Source of the DNA: Ruminococcus sp.
GTDB taxonomy: Bacteria; Bacillota; Clostridia; Oscillospirales; Acutalibacteraceae
NCBI GenBank assembly: GCA_023667385.1
Contig: JAMPAE010000116.1
Location: 1 to 5,507 of the forward strand
Direction of reading: 5' to 3'
DNA length: 5,507 nucleotides
The notes below the pieces were generated by a model, which was not told the origin of the DNA, searched no databases, and saw only the letters and a list, made by a program, of their open reading frames with translations. Position numbers and translations under genes: made by a program. Each line of letters opens with the position of its first letter. Position 1 is the stretch's first letter. Positions 1 through 5,496 of this stretch are shown here, in pieces.

Positions 1-339
1 GCTGTATCTCATAATCAGTCTGTCAACTGCAATGCCTGCCGTTGCCGCAAAAAGATAGGCTTCGTCACAGCCACCGAGATTTTTTTCAAGATTAAAGCTT
101 TGAACAACATCGAAGCCGAGATCAATTTTCCCATTGCCAAAAAAATTCAGCGGTACTTTCGTAAAGCATGCCTTGAATGATACGGCATCACGAAGAAGAT
201 CCATACACAGCGAAAAAAGCCCCTCGATTTCATCCGGGGGGACTTTCGCTTTATAGCCCATATAACGAAGAGCTTCAGCCTTGTTGATTTCAACCTCATC
301 AAACGAGGCAAAGCGAAGCTCAATTGAACTTGCTGTCAT
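1..339 (-). CDS. Stand-alone methionine synthase (MetH) reactivation-domain protein, 3' part cut by window edge
   Basis: The first 113 residues are visible; the frame stays open to the window edge, so the C-terminal part is missing. The protein reads MTASSIELRF at the start and ends in AATAGIAVDRLIMRYS, which I recognise as the core of the cobalamin-dependent methionine synthase activation domain (Met_synt_B12 family). In that family this domain binds AdoMet and helps reductive methylation of inactive cob(II)alamin on MetH. In E. coli it is the C-terminal domain of MetH, but in Thermotoga and many Clostridia it is a separate protein of roughly 200 residues, as here. The start overlaps the metF stop by one base (TAATG). 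A GGAG motif lies 11 nt upstream inside metF, so translation is probably coupled. The context supports a role in methionine synthesis, with metH expected further left. The binding residues lie largely in the missing part, so function is inferred from family and neighbour. Confidence 0.85.
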   Translation of the reverse strand, partial: MTASSIELRFASFDEVEINKAEALRYMGYKAKVPPDEIEGLFSLCMDLLRDAVSFKACFTKVPLNFFGNGKIDLGFDVVQSFNLEKNLGGCDEAYLFAATAGIAVDRLIMRYS

Positions 340-1202
340 TATCCGATTATCTCCGAGATATTATTTTTAATTGCTTCGGCAACGTCAGGTCTGTTCATTG
401 AATAAACGTGAACAGCATTTATGCCGTTTGCATAAAGGTCAATGATTTGCTCAGTTGCATATGCAATGCCTGCCTGCTTCATCTTTTTCGGGTCATAGCC
501 ATATTTATCAACAATTCTGACAAATCTCTGCGGAAGCAGCGAGTTGTTCATTTTGCAAATTCGCTTGATTGATTTCGCATTGGTAACAGGCATGATTCCT
601 GCAACAATAGGAACGCTGATTCCGGCTTCACGAATGCGATACATGAAATTGTAAAGCACGTTGTTGTCAAAAAACATCTGCGTTGTGAAAAACTGGCAGC
701 CGCAGTCTGCTTTTTCTTTAAGGTGTTTCACATCTTCAAACGAGCTTTCACTTTCAGGATGAGATTCAGGATAGCACGCACCGCCGATGCAAAAATCGCC
801 GGCCTGAACAATTTCACGAATCAGCTCACTTGCATAATGGTATTCAAGCTTATCCATTTCCAAGCCATCGGGAATATCACCACGCAAAGCCATGATATTT
901 TCAATTCCGTTTGCTTTGAGCTGCTCAAGCTGAGCATGGATTTTTTCTTTGGTTGAGGAAATGCAGGTCAAATGTGCCAGTGCTGTTACACCATAGCTTT
1001 TTTGCAGATTTGACGCAATTGAAACTGTGTAATCAGATGTTCCGCCGCCTGCACCGTATGTTACACTCATAAACGATGGGCTGAGCTTTGCAATTTCCTC
1101 GGTTGCTGTTTTGATGCTTTCAAATTTATCACTTGTTTTCGGCGGAAAAACCTCAAATGAAAGCGAGGGCTTATCCGCATTTATTATGTCTATGATTTTC
1201 AT
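339..1202 (-). CDS. metF: 5,10-methylenetetrahydrofolate reductase
   Basis: This 287-residue cytoplasmic TIM-barrel flavoenzyme reduces 5,10-methylene-THF to 5-methyl-THF, the methyl donor for methionine synthase. The full family pattern is visible. SFEVFPPK (15-22) carries Glu17, equivalent to the catalytic Glu28 of E. coli MetF. VTYGAGGG lies at 47-54 and LTC at 78-80. ALRGD (105-109) has the Asp equivalent to E. coli Asp120 near FAD. GGACYPE is at 140-146, FFTTQMFFD (171-179) has the folate-contacting Gln175, and GIMPV (202-206) and HVYSMNR (265-271) follow. Length is normal for bacterial MetF and no key residue is missing. The ATG follows AAGGTGA with a 4-nt spacer, so the start is firm. 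Its TAA shares one base with the ATG of the reactivation-domain gene, marking a two-gene methionine unit. No SAM riboswitch or T-box is recognisable in the 116 bp upstream. Expression may come from the ACT/DUF711 promoter or from an unseen one. Confidence 0.97.
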   Translation of the reverse strand: MKIIDIINADKPSLSFEVFPPKTSDKFESIKTATEEIAKLSPSFMSVTYGAGGGTSDYTVSIASNLQKSYGVTALAHLTCISSTKEKIHAQLEQLKANGIENIMALRGDIPDGLEMDKLEYHYASELIREIVQAGDFCIGGACYPESHPESESSFEDVKHLKEKADCGCQFFTTQMFFDNNVLYNFMYRIREAGISVPIVAGIMPVTNAKSIKRICKMNNSLLPQRFVRIVDKYGYDPKKMKQAGIAYATEQIIDLYANGINAVHVYSMNRPDVAEAIKNNISEIIG

Positions 1203-1236
1203 GTTATCACCTTTTTTGATTAGGAATTAGAAACAA

Positions 1237-1308
1237 TTACTTTCCTGCGCAGGATAAAAGCTGAATACACATCTGTTTTGCCTGCGACCATAACTGCTCA
1301 TTTCTCAT
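1237..1308 (-). other. Possible 23-codon small ORF between DUF711 and metF
   Basis: An ATG at 1308 opens a frame of 23 codons ending in TAA at 1237, entirely inside the DUF711-metF gap. The peptide starts MRNEQLWSQAKQ and continues with a Leu/Cys-containing stretch ending in AGK. It is not in frame with the DUF711 gene and does not resemble any family I know. There is no convincing Shine-Dalgarno (only GAGTG upstream), and a frame of this length is expected by chance. It could be a leader peptide for metF, but is more likely fortuitous. Confidence 0.15.
1243..1254. repeat. 12-bp perfect palindrome TCCTGCGCAGGA upstream of metF
   Basis: The palindrome is centred about 46 bp upstream of the metF ATG, in otherwise AT-rich intergenic DNA. 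It has no loop and no T-tract on the minus strand, so it is not a terminator. It could be a binding site for a dimeric regulator, or chance; no known operator consensus is matched. Confidence 0.35.
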
Positions 1309-1318
1309 TATACAGCAC

Positions 1319-2677
1319 TCAATTCTTCAAGCTGTGCATCGGGGCGGGAATTCTGCCGCCTCTTGCAATGAATTTTTCTGATGAAAATTCGTGCACAGGC
1401 ATAACCGGTGCAGAGCCAAGCAAGCCGCCGAATTCAAGCATATCTCCAACCTTTTTGCCAACAGCAGGGATGATTCTGACTGCGGTTGTTTTTGTGTTAA
1501 CAACGCCGATTGCAGCTTCATCTGCGATTATTGCGGAAAGGGTGCTTGCTGATGTATCACCGGGCACGGCAATCATATCAAGGCCAACCGAACAAACGCA
1601 GGTCATGGCCTCAAGCTTATCAAGATGCAATGCGCCTGAAACAGCAGCGGCAATCATGCCCTCATCCTCACTGACGGGGATGAATGCGCCGGAAAGTCCG
1701 CCAACATGGTTACTTGCCATTACGCCGCCTTTTTTAACTGCGTCGTTGAGCATTGCAAGTGCAGCGGTTGTGCCGTGAGTTCCGCAAACTTCAAGCCCCA
1801 TTTCTTCAAGGATTCGTGCAACAGAATCGCCTTTGGCAGGGGTTGGAGCAAGTGAAAGGTCAACAATGCCAAACGGCACGCCAAGCCTTGATGAAGCCTC
1901 ACGAGCCACAAGCTGACCCATACGTGTAATTTTAAATGCAGTTTTTTTGATTGTTTCAGCAACAACATCAAACGGTTCACCCTTGCATTTTTGAAGTGCA
2001 TGATAAACAACGCCCGGTCCGCTTACACCAACATTGATGACACATTCCGGCTCTCCCACTCCGTGAAATGCACCTGCCATGAACGGGTTATCTTCAACTG
2101 CATTTGCAAAAACAACAAGCTTTGCACAGCCAAAGCCGCCTTCATCTGCTGTTAAATCGGCAGTCTGTTTAATAATTTTACCCATCATTGCAACTGCGTC
2201 CATGTTGATGCCTGCCTTTGTGTTTGCAACACAAACACTTGAGCAAACCCTTTCAGTTGATGCAAGCGCAGACGGAATTGAATTAATCAGGTTGATGTCA
2301 CTGTTGGTGAAGCCTTTGTGTACCAACGCTGAAAAACCACCGATGAAATTCACACCGCAAGTCTTTGCCGCCTTATCAAGTGCAATTGCAAGCGGTGTGT
2401 AGTCGGTTTCCTTGCAGGCGGCAGCAACAAGCGAAATCGGCGTGACGGAAATACGCTTGTTAACAATCGGGATTCCAAATTCCTTTTCAATCTGCTCGCC
2501 GACTTCAACAAGGTGCTTTGCTTTTGATGTAATTTTATTGTAAATCTTATCGGCAACCCTTTCGATGCTTTCATCGCAGCAATCAAGCAAGGAAATACCC
2601 ATTGTGATTGTGCGCACGTCAAGATGCTGATGATCAATCATGTCAAGCGTTGAGATAATATCCTGCATATTATACAT
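1319..2677 (-). CDS. DUF711 / UPF0210 (PFL family) protein
   Basis: This 452-residue protein is a full-length, intact member of the UPF0210/DUF711 family, called 'PFL family' because the fold resembles pyruvate-formate lyase. Recognisable conserved blocks are RISVTP (75-80), STERVCSSV (140-148), GGFGCAKLVVFANA (180-193), NVGVSGPGVV (215-224), DLSLAPTP (273-280), CGTHGTTAALAMLNDAVKKG (298-317), CVCSVGLDMIA (360-370), NTKTTAVRIIP (394-404) and FGGLLGSAPVM (416-426). The C-terminus ends RGGRIPAPMHSLKN. I see no glycyl-radical signature (RVxGY type), so radical PFL activity is not supported. Its biochemical role is unknown to me. The first ATG is preferred over the Met at codon 4 because GAGGTG lies 7 nt upstream, right after the first base of the upstream ACT gene's stop codon. 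The two genes are 13 bp apart and almost certainly co-transcribed and translationally linked. This pairing is widely conserved in Firmicutes (for example in Streptococcus pneumoniae). The protein is probably cytoplasmic, with no signal peptide or membrane segment. Confidence 0.95.
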   Translation of the reverse strand: MYNMQDIISTLDMIDHQHLDVRTITMGISLLDCCDESIERVADKIYNKITSKAKHLVEVGEQIEKEFGIPIVNKRISVTPISLVAAACKETDYTPLAIALDKAAKTCGVNFIGGFSALVHKGFTNSDINLINSIPSALASTERVCSSVCVANTKAGINMDAVAMMGKIIKQTADLTADEGGFGCAKLVVFANAVEDNPFMAGAFHGVGEPECVINVGVSGPGVVYHALQKCKGEPFDVVAETIKKTAFKITRMGQLVAREASSRLGVPFGIVDLSLAPTPAKGDSVARILEEMGLEVCGTHGTTAALAMLNDAVKKGGVMASNHVGGLSGAFIPVSEDEGMIAAAVSGALHLDKLEAMTCVCSVGLDMIAVPGDTSASTLSAIIADEAAIGVVNTKTTAVRIIPAVGKKVGDMLEFGGLLGSAPVMPVHEFSSEKFIARGGRIPAPMHSLKN

Positions 2678-2690
2678 AACGAAACACCTC

Positions 2691-2960
2691 TCACACTCTA
2701 TACATCAAATCAAAAATGTCTTCACGCTGAGTTCTGATGACAAGCCCCATTGTTTTGCCAAGCTCGGCAAGCTCTTCGCTCAGGTCTGTGACAGATTTTT
2801 CGCTGTTTTCAAGGTCAATGAGCATTGTCATTGTGAAATACTGCTGCATAACAGTTTGGCTTATATCAAGAATATTCACCTTATTATCCGCAAGATTTGT
2901 GCAGACCTTTGCGATGATTCCGGTTGTATCTTTTCCTGTTACGGTTACGATTGCTTTCAT
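2691..2960 (-). CDS. ACT domain protein, UPF0237 family
   Basis: This small protein of 89 residues consists of a single ACT domain. The usual ligand-loop motif GKDTTG (9-14) follows the first strand, then helix IIAKVCTNLADN, the strand VNILDISQ (28-35), the strand YFTMTMLID (41-49), a second helix (56-71) and a closing strand LVIRTQRE (73-80). ACT domains bind amino acids or other small ligands at dimer interfaces and control a partner enzyme. The family resembles GcvR-type ACT proteins but is a single-domain form. The immediately downstream DUF711 gene is its conserved partner, so a regulatory or binding role toward that protein is a fair inference, not a demonstrated one. The start ATG is preceded by AAGGCGG about 8-9 nt upstream. 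It is the first gene of its transcript, with a near-consensus promoter about 50-80 bp upstream. Confidence 0.94.
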   Translation of the reverse strand: MKAIVTVTGKDTTGIIAKVCTNLADNKVNILDISQTVMQQYFTMTMLIDLENSEKSVTDLSEELAELGKTMGLVIRTQREDIFDLMYRV

Positions 2961-3012
2961 TGTTTCGTCCGCCTTTCGGTTGATTTATATAAACACTTTA
3001 CCTATTTAAACA

Positions 3013-3040
3013 ATTATAAAGCATAGATTGAAAAAGTCAA
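3013..3040 (-). promoter_or_regulatory. Sigma-A promoter for the ACT/DUF711 (and possibly metF) transcript
   Basis: On the minus strand there is a -35 TTGACT (3035-3040), a 16-bp spacer and a perfect -10 TATAAT (3013-3018). Transcription would start near 3006, giving a leader of about 45 nt before the ACT start codon. The leader carries a TTTATATAAA palindrome (2984-2993) but no recognisable riboswitch. This is among the strongest promoters in the window and suggests steady housekeeping expression. Confidence 0.8.
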
Positions 3041-3061
3041 GTAATCAGGGACATAAAAAGG

Positions 3062-3092
3062 AAAAAATGCGGCTTGCAAAGCGCAAACCGCA
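3062..3092 (-). terminator. Rho-independent terminator of the lectin-like gene
   Basis: Minus-strand transcripts form a 10-bp stem, TGCGGTTTGC with GCAAGCCGCA (including one U-G wobble), closing a 5-nt loop. The stem occupies 3068-3092 and is followed by six T (3067 to 3062). It starts 20 bp after the stop codon of the lectin-like gene and ends just before the ACT promoter, insulating the two transcripts. On the plus strand the wobble becomes a C/A mismatch, which supports minus-strand use. Confidence 0.9.
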
Positions 3093-3112
3093 CTGTTTTT
3101 AACTGTTATTTT

Positions 3113-4132
3113 TCACCTTTTCACAGCATTCGAATAATCACCGTAAAACTTTTTGCCGCCGGTTGATTTTTTGAACGCTCTGACTTTATATTGTTGAACT
3201 GCACTGCCTATTTTTATGCCGATTTTAAAGCTGCTTTCTCTCACGCTGCCGATGATTCTCCATTCACCTGAGTTGCTGTCAAGCTTATAAACATCATAGC
3301 CGTCCGCTCCATAAACCGATTTCCACGTTAGAAATTGTTTATCCTTGAAGCTCAGCCGCTCTGCTTTTTTTGGAGCAGTCACAACACTGAAATATACACA
3401 TTTAAGTCTCTGCTTCGCCTTACCGCTGTTTACTGTCATGCAAAGTGCAAATTTATATACCCTGCCGCTTTTTAGACCACGAATTGTTAAATGAGGCCAT
3501 TTTGTAGTCTGATGCTCAACATATTTTCCATGCGCAGCATCATAACTGTAAAGCACATAATTTTTCGCAAGCCGATTGACCTGCCAACAAATTTCAGCAC
3601 AGGAGGCCGAAGCACCGCTTTGCTCAATGCCGCATACCCTGCCGAACTCCCACTCGCATACGTAACCATTTGATTGGCTGCCGTCAGCCTTGCTAAGACA
3701 CCATTTTCCTGTGCGGGTAACACTCACGAAATCGGAAACACCAAAGCGCAATAGCGAAAAAGCAGCATTAACAAATCCGCCGCCGTCACTCACCCATTCG
3801 TAATCATAGGTGAAATTTCTTCTCTTTTTGATGTAAGTACCAACATGACAGGTGGTGATGTTTTTATTTGCATTGATCAGTTTCACAACAAAATCATTCT
3901 CGCTGCGGCTTGTAATCGTCACTAAGTGACCGCCCATTTTTCGACAGAGCCGCTCCGCCTGCACCCACGAAACATCAGATTCAAAGGCTCGGTACATATG
4001 CCCGTTAAAATATGCCGCATCATCAGGCACACTCACCCGACCGCAAAAACAATTCACACACATAAAATCAGCCGTGGCAACTATAATAATTACCAAAGCT
4101 GTCAAAAGAAGCTGTTTTAACAAACTTTTCAT
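3113..4132 (-). CDS. Exported C-type-lectin-like domain protein with two fibronectin-III-like domains
   Basis: This 339-residue protein has no named homologue that I know. Residues 1-21 (MKSLLKQ, then a hydrophobic run LLLTALVIIIVATA) form a signal peptide or N-terminal anchor; cleavage after ATA is possible and no lipobox is seen. Residues 40-162 look like a C-type-lectin-like fold: YFNGHMYRAF, helix AERLCRKMGGHLVTITS (61-77), a WIGL-like stretch HVGTY, EWVSDGG (112-118), GKWCLS (142-147) and terminal YVCEWE (157-162). Cys63 and Cys159 are the canonical disulphide pair; Cys95 and Cys145 may form the second. The EPN/QPD and WND calcium/sugar motifs are absent, so sugar binding is not supported. 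Two fibronectin-III-like modules follow (about 172-252 with LTIRGLKSGRVYKF, and 254-337 with GADGYDVYK and QYKVRAFKK). ATG 4132 is preferred because AAAGGAAAAG lies 8 nt upstream; upstream in-frame starts (ATG 4153, TTG 4156) lack a ribosome site. It is probably a cell-surface or secreted binding protein. Confidence 0.8.
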   Translation of the reverse strand: MKSLLKQLLLTALVIIIVATADFMCVNCFCGRVSVPDDAAYFNGHMYRAFESDVSWVQAERLCRKMGGHLVTITSRSENDFVVKLINANKNITTCHVGTYIKKRRNFTYDYEWVSDGGGFVNAAFSLLRFGVSDFVSVTRTGKWCLSKADGSQSNGYVCEWEFGRVCGIEQSGASASCAEICWQVNRLAKNYVLYSYDAAHGKYVEHQTTKWPHLTIRGLKSGRVYKFALCMTVNSGKAKQRLKCVYFSVVTAPKKAERLSFKDKQFLTWKSVYGADGYDVYKLDSNSGEWRIIGSVRESSFKIGIKIGSAVQQYKVRAFKKSTGGKKFYGDYSNAVKR

Positions 4133-4140
4133 TTCAACGT

Positions 4141-4150
4141 CTTTTCCTTT
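4141..4150 (-). promoter_or_regulatory. Ribosome binding site that decides the lectin-like gene start
   Basis: AAAGGAAAAG on the minus strand sits 8 nt before ATG 4132. If translation began at ATG 4153 or TTG 4156 this purine run would be inside the coding region and those starts would have no Shine-Dalgarno. Starting at 4132 also places the hydrophobic signal segment at the usual distance from the N-terminus. Confidence 0.55.
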
Positions 4151-4195
4151 CATCAAAATTCAGCAAAGCACTTTTCACATTTTAAGGTGATTATT

Positions 4196-4222
4196 CATAT
4201 TATAAGCATATTAAATCATATT
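4196..4222. repeat. Three CATATT direct repeats at helical spacing
   Basis: CATATT occurs at 4196-4201, 4207-4212 and 4217-4222, spaced 11 and 10 bp, so the three copies face the same side of the helix. Two are extended to CATATTA. They cover the -10 element, the spacer and the edge of the -35 element of the lectin-like gene promoter, where a bound regulator would block RNA polymerase. The neighbouring Xre protein is the obvious candidate, but this is inference, and such repeats can arise by chance in DNA this AT-rich. Confidence 0.4.
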
Positions 4223-4227
4223 TGCAA
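4199..4227 (-). promoter_or_regulatory. Sigma-A promoter of the lectin-like gene
   Basis: On the minus strand there is a -35 TTGCAA (4222-4227), a 17-bp spacer and a perfect -10 TATAAT (4199-4204). Transcription would start near 4192, giving a leader of about 60 nt before ATG 4132. The region resembles the ACT promoter around the -10 (ATGCTTATAAT versus ATGCTTTATAAT). Confidence 0.7.
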
Positions 4228-4255
4228 GTGTTTTTCGACTTTTAGTAGGTTTATT

Positions 4256-4278
4256 TATATTCATGTATAAATTATAAT
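4256..4278 (+). promoter_or_regulatory. Putative xre promoter region with -10-like hexamers
   Basis: Three plus-strand -10-like hexamers lie here: TATATT (4256-4261), TATAAA (4266-4271) and TATAAT (4273-4278). None has a good -35 at 16-18 bp. The last would leave a leader of only about 13 nt, just reaching the ribosome site. A promoter must lie in this gap because xre is divergent from its left neighbour, but the exact element cannot be picked from sequence. Confidence 0.25.
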
Positions 4279-4284
4279 TTCAAT

Positions 4285-4292
4285 AAGGGTGA
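4285..4292 (+). promoter_or_regulatory. Ribosome binding site that decides the xre start
   Basis: AAGGGTGA lies 5 nt before ATG 4298. An in-frame GTG at 4289 lies inside this site and is therefore not a plausible start. Confidence 0.75.
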
Positions 4293-4297
4293 TAAAA

Positions 4298-4630
4298 ATG
4301 TATGTAGATTATAAACAAGTCGGAAAAAGAATCGCAAAAAGGCGCAAGGAGCTTGGCTTGAAACAAACCGAAGTGACGGAAATGGCGGGTCTGAGCGAAA
4401 AATATCTTTCCAACATTGAGCGTGCAACTTCTGTGCTCAGCATTGACGTGCTCATGAAGCTTTGTGCGGTTTTAAAAACAACACCGAATGCGCTTCTCCT
4501 CGGCTCTGAAACCGAGCTGACTCCCTCTGATTTCAGTCTCTACATTTCAGAAAACATCACCAACATGAGCGGGCAACAGATGGCACTCATTTCAAGCTTC
4601 ATTGAGTGGGTATCACAGCAAGAAATATGA
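4298..4630 (+). CDS. Small Xre-family helix-turn-helix transcriptional regulator
   Basis: The protein has 110 residues when started at ATG 4298, which follows a good ribosome site. Residues 8-69 form a HTH_3/Cro-C1-type domain: helix 1 VGKRIAKRRKELG, the scanning helix QTEVTEMA (23-30), a turn at GL, the recognition helix SEKYLSNI (33-40) followed by ER, and the closing helices IDVLMKLCAVLKT and PNALLLG. The C-terminal 40 residues (70-110) are short and amphipathic with SGQQMALISSFIEWV, probably for dimerisation; no metal-binding or protease domain is present. It is the only plus-strand gene here and is divergent from the lectin-like gene across about 165 bp, so autoregulation and control of that neighbour are reasonable inferences. 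Proteins of this size are also common as lone regulators or mobile-element immunity repressors, but I see no integrase, toxin or other mobile-element gene nearby. Target and signal are unknown. Confidence 0.93.
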   Translation: MYVDYKQVGKRIAKRRKELGLKQTEVTEMAGLSEKYLSNIERATSVLSIDVLMKLCAVLKTTPNALLLGSETELTPSDFSLYISENITNMSGQQMALISSFIEWVSQQEI

Positions 4631-4642
4631 ATAGAAAAACAT

Positions 4643-4686
4643 AAACAGCAGACGATAAATAAGATTTCGTTCTGCTGTTTTTTGTT
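4643..4686. terminator. Bidirectional rho-independent terminator between xre and spoVT
   Basis: The arms AAACAGCAGACGA (4643-4655) and TCGTTCTGCTGTTT (4667-4680) pair over 13 bp with a single bulged base, around an 11-nt AT-rich loop. On the plus strand the stem runs into six T (4678-4683), ending the xre transcript 13 bp after its stop. On the minus strand TTTATGTTTTT follows, so it can also stop spoVT, which converges from the right and ends at 4712. Confidence 0.88.
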
Positions 4687-4711
4687 GCATTTTTTAAGAT
4701 TAAATCTGTTG

Positions 4712-5251
4712 TCATTCTTCCATTTGCTTGCCGAGGAAGCCTGCCGCCACCTGAACAAGCTTAATTTCAGTTTGGGTCGGCGCCGCATCGTTGCCGTTGG
4801 TGAGCACCATCACCGCACCCATGACATCTCCTGCGCCGATGATTGGGCTGAGCACACTGACCTTTCTGTCAACTGTATCACAAACGGTAAACTCATCCTT
4901 ATCGGTTTCATAAACGTAATTCGCACGCTTTTCCATGTAGCTTTCTGCCATTGGGGAAATGCGCTTATCCATCACGTCTTTTTTCGGTATACCTGCCGCA
5001 GCGATGCTGGGATCTCTGTCGCAGATGATTGCAGGCAGCCCTGTTGAGCGATTGAGCACTTCAACATACTGCTTTGTGTAAGGTCCGAGTTCACCAATCG
5101 GCGAATACTTTTTGAAGATAACTTCCCCATTGGTGTCGGTGTAGATTTCCAACGGGTCACCCTCTCTGATACGCATGGTGCGTCTGATTTCTTTGGGGAT
5201 AACAACTCTGCCGAGGTCATCTATACGTCTGACAATTCCTGTTGCTTTCAT
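4712..5251 (-). CDS. spoVT: Stage V sporulation protein T, AbrB/GAF transcriptional regulator
   Basis: At 179 residues this matches the length of Bacillus SpoVT (178). Residues 1-50 are the AbrB-type swapped-hairpin DNA-binding domain: KATGIVRRIDDLGRVVIPKE (2-21) with the basic residues R8, R9, R15, R23 and R24, then MRIREGDPLEIYTD. Residues 56-178 form the GAF-like domain, with STGLPAIICDRD (69-80), the ISPMAESYMEKR region and SPIIGAGDVMGAVMVLT (135-151). In Bacillus the tetramer acts in the forespore as an activator and repressor of sigma-G genes, affecting spore coat/cortex maturation and germination; clostridial homologues are also needed for normal sporulation. No key segment is missing. 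The ATG follows AAAGGAGT with an 8-nt spacer, a strong and unambiguous start. It is apparently monocistronic: a terminator follows its stop, and a terminator for the preceding minus-strand transcript lies about 205 bp upstream. The gene indicates a spore-forming lineage. Confidence 0.96.
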   Translation of the reverse strand: MKATGIVRRIDDLGRVVIPKEIRRTMRIREGDPLEIYTDTNGEVIFKKYSPIGELGPYTKQYVEVLNRSTGLPAIICDRDPSIAAAGIPKKDVMDKRISPMAESYMEKRANYVYETDKDEFTVCDTVDRKVSVLSPIIGAGDVMGAVMVLTNGNDAAPTQTEIKLVQVAAGFLGKQMEE

Positions 5252-5299
5252 GTATATTTACTCCTTTTGCATTTTCTTCTTGTTGCGATGTTGCCCTAA

Positions 5300-5328
5300 T
5301 ATTATTATTTTTTTTGCTGATTTTATGC
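5300..5328 (-). promoter_or_regulatory. Weak sigma-G-like promoter candidate for spoVT
   Basis: On the minus strand GCATA (5324-5328) fits the sigma-G/F -35 consensus. After a 17-bp spacer, AATAATA (5300-5306) matches the sigma-G -10 CATnnTA at all fixed bases except the C. A start near 5293 would give a leader of about 40 nt. Bacillus spoVT is known to be sigma-G dependent, which raises plausibility, but in such A/T runs this match is weak. Confidence 0.3.
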
Positions 5329-5456
5329 ATAGGAGTTTGATAATGACTGATTATTAAAAATCAAATACAGTCCTTGAAATTGTCAGTATCATCACAGCAA
5401 ACTGCATTGTGTCAATTGAATCTGAATCAGCAAGGCACGAAAAGCAATTTCTTGTT
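5329..5456. other. Intergenic region upstream of spoVT, no gene recognised
   Basis: I see no coding region, tRNA or other structured RNA here. On the minus strand a perfect TTGACA (5410-5415) is present, but the nearest -10-like hexamer, GATACT, is 19 bp away and poor, so a vegetative promoter for spoVT is possible but unproven. Confidence 0.5.
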
Positions 5457-5496
5457 AAAAAAGCAAAAAAAGCTGCCTCATTTTGGGCAACTTTTT
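5457..5496 (-). terminator. Rho-independent terminator of a gene beyond the right edge
   Basis: The minus strand reads AAAAAGTTGCC (5486-5496), an 8-nt loop, then GGCAGCTTTTT, with one G-U wobble in the stem. It continues into a run of seven T (5471 to 5465), GC and six more T (5462 to 5457). On the plus strand the wobble is a C/A mismatch, so the minus strand is the natural direction. It would end a leftward-transcribed gene lying outside the window. Confidence 0.8.

Noticed and set aside
1203..1318. SAM riboswitch or T-box upstream of metF
   Set aside because: I looked for the conserved S-box core, T-box sequence and an associated terminator and saw none; the gap is also short for these elements.
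1278..1778. 166-codon plus-strand open frame opposite DUF711
   Set aside because: It lies antisense to a clearly conserved protein and has low-complexity Ala/Pro/Ser-rich composition typical of a shadow frame; no ribosome site or family resemblance.
1319..2677. DUF711 protein as an active glycyl radical enzyme
   Set aside because: The C-terminal glycyl radical motif is absent and no activating radical-SAM gene is nearby; only the fold relationship is known.
4298..4630. Xre protein as part of a toxin-antitoxin or prophage module
   Set aside because: No toxin, integrase, excisionase or attachment repeats accompany it; the neighbours are a lectin-like gene and spoVT, each with its own signals.
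4682..5047. 121-codon plus-strand open frame opposite spoVT
   Set aside because: It is antisense to the unmistakable spoVT gene and overlaps the downstream terminator region; its His/Cys richness comes from the opposite strand's codons.
5354..5407. 17-codon minus-strand frame upstream of spoVT (MQFAVMIL...)
   Set aside because: No Shine-Dalgarno, very short, and no sign of conservation can be judged from one sequence.
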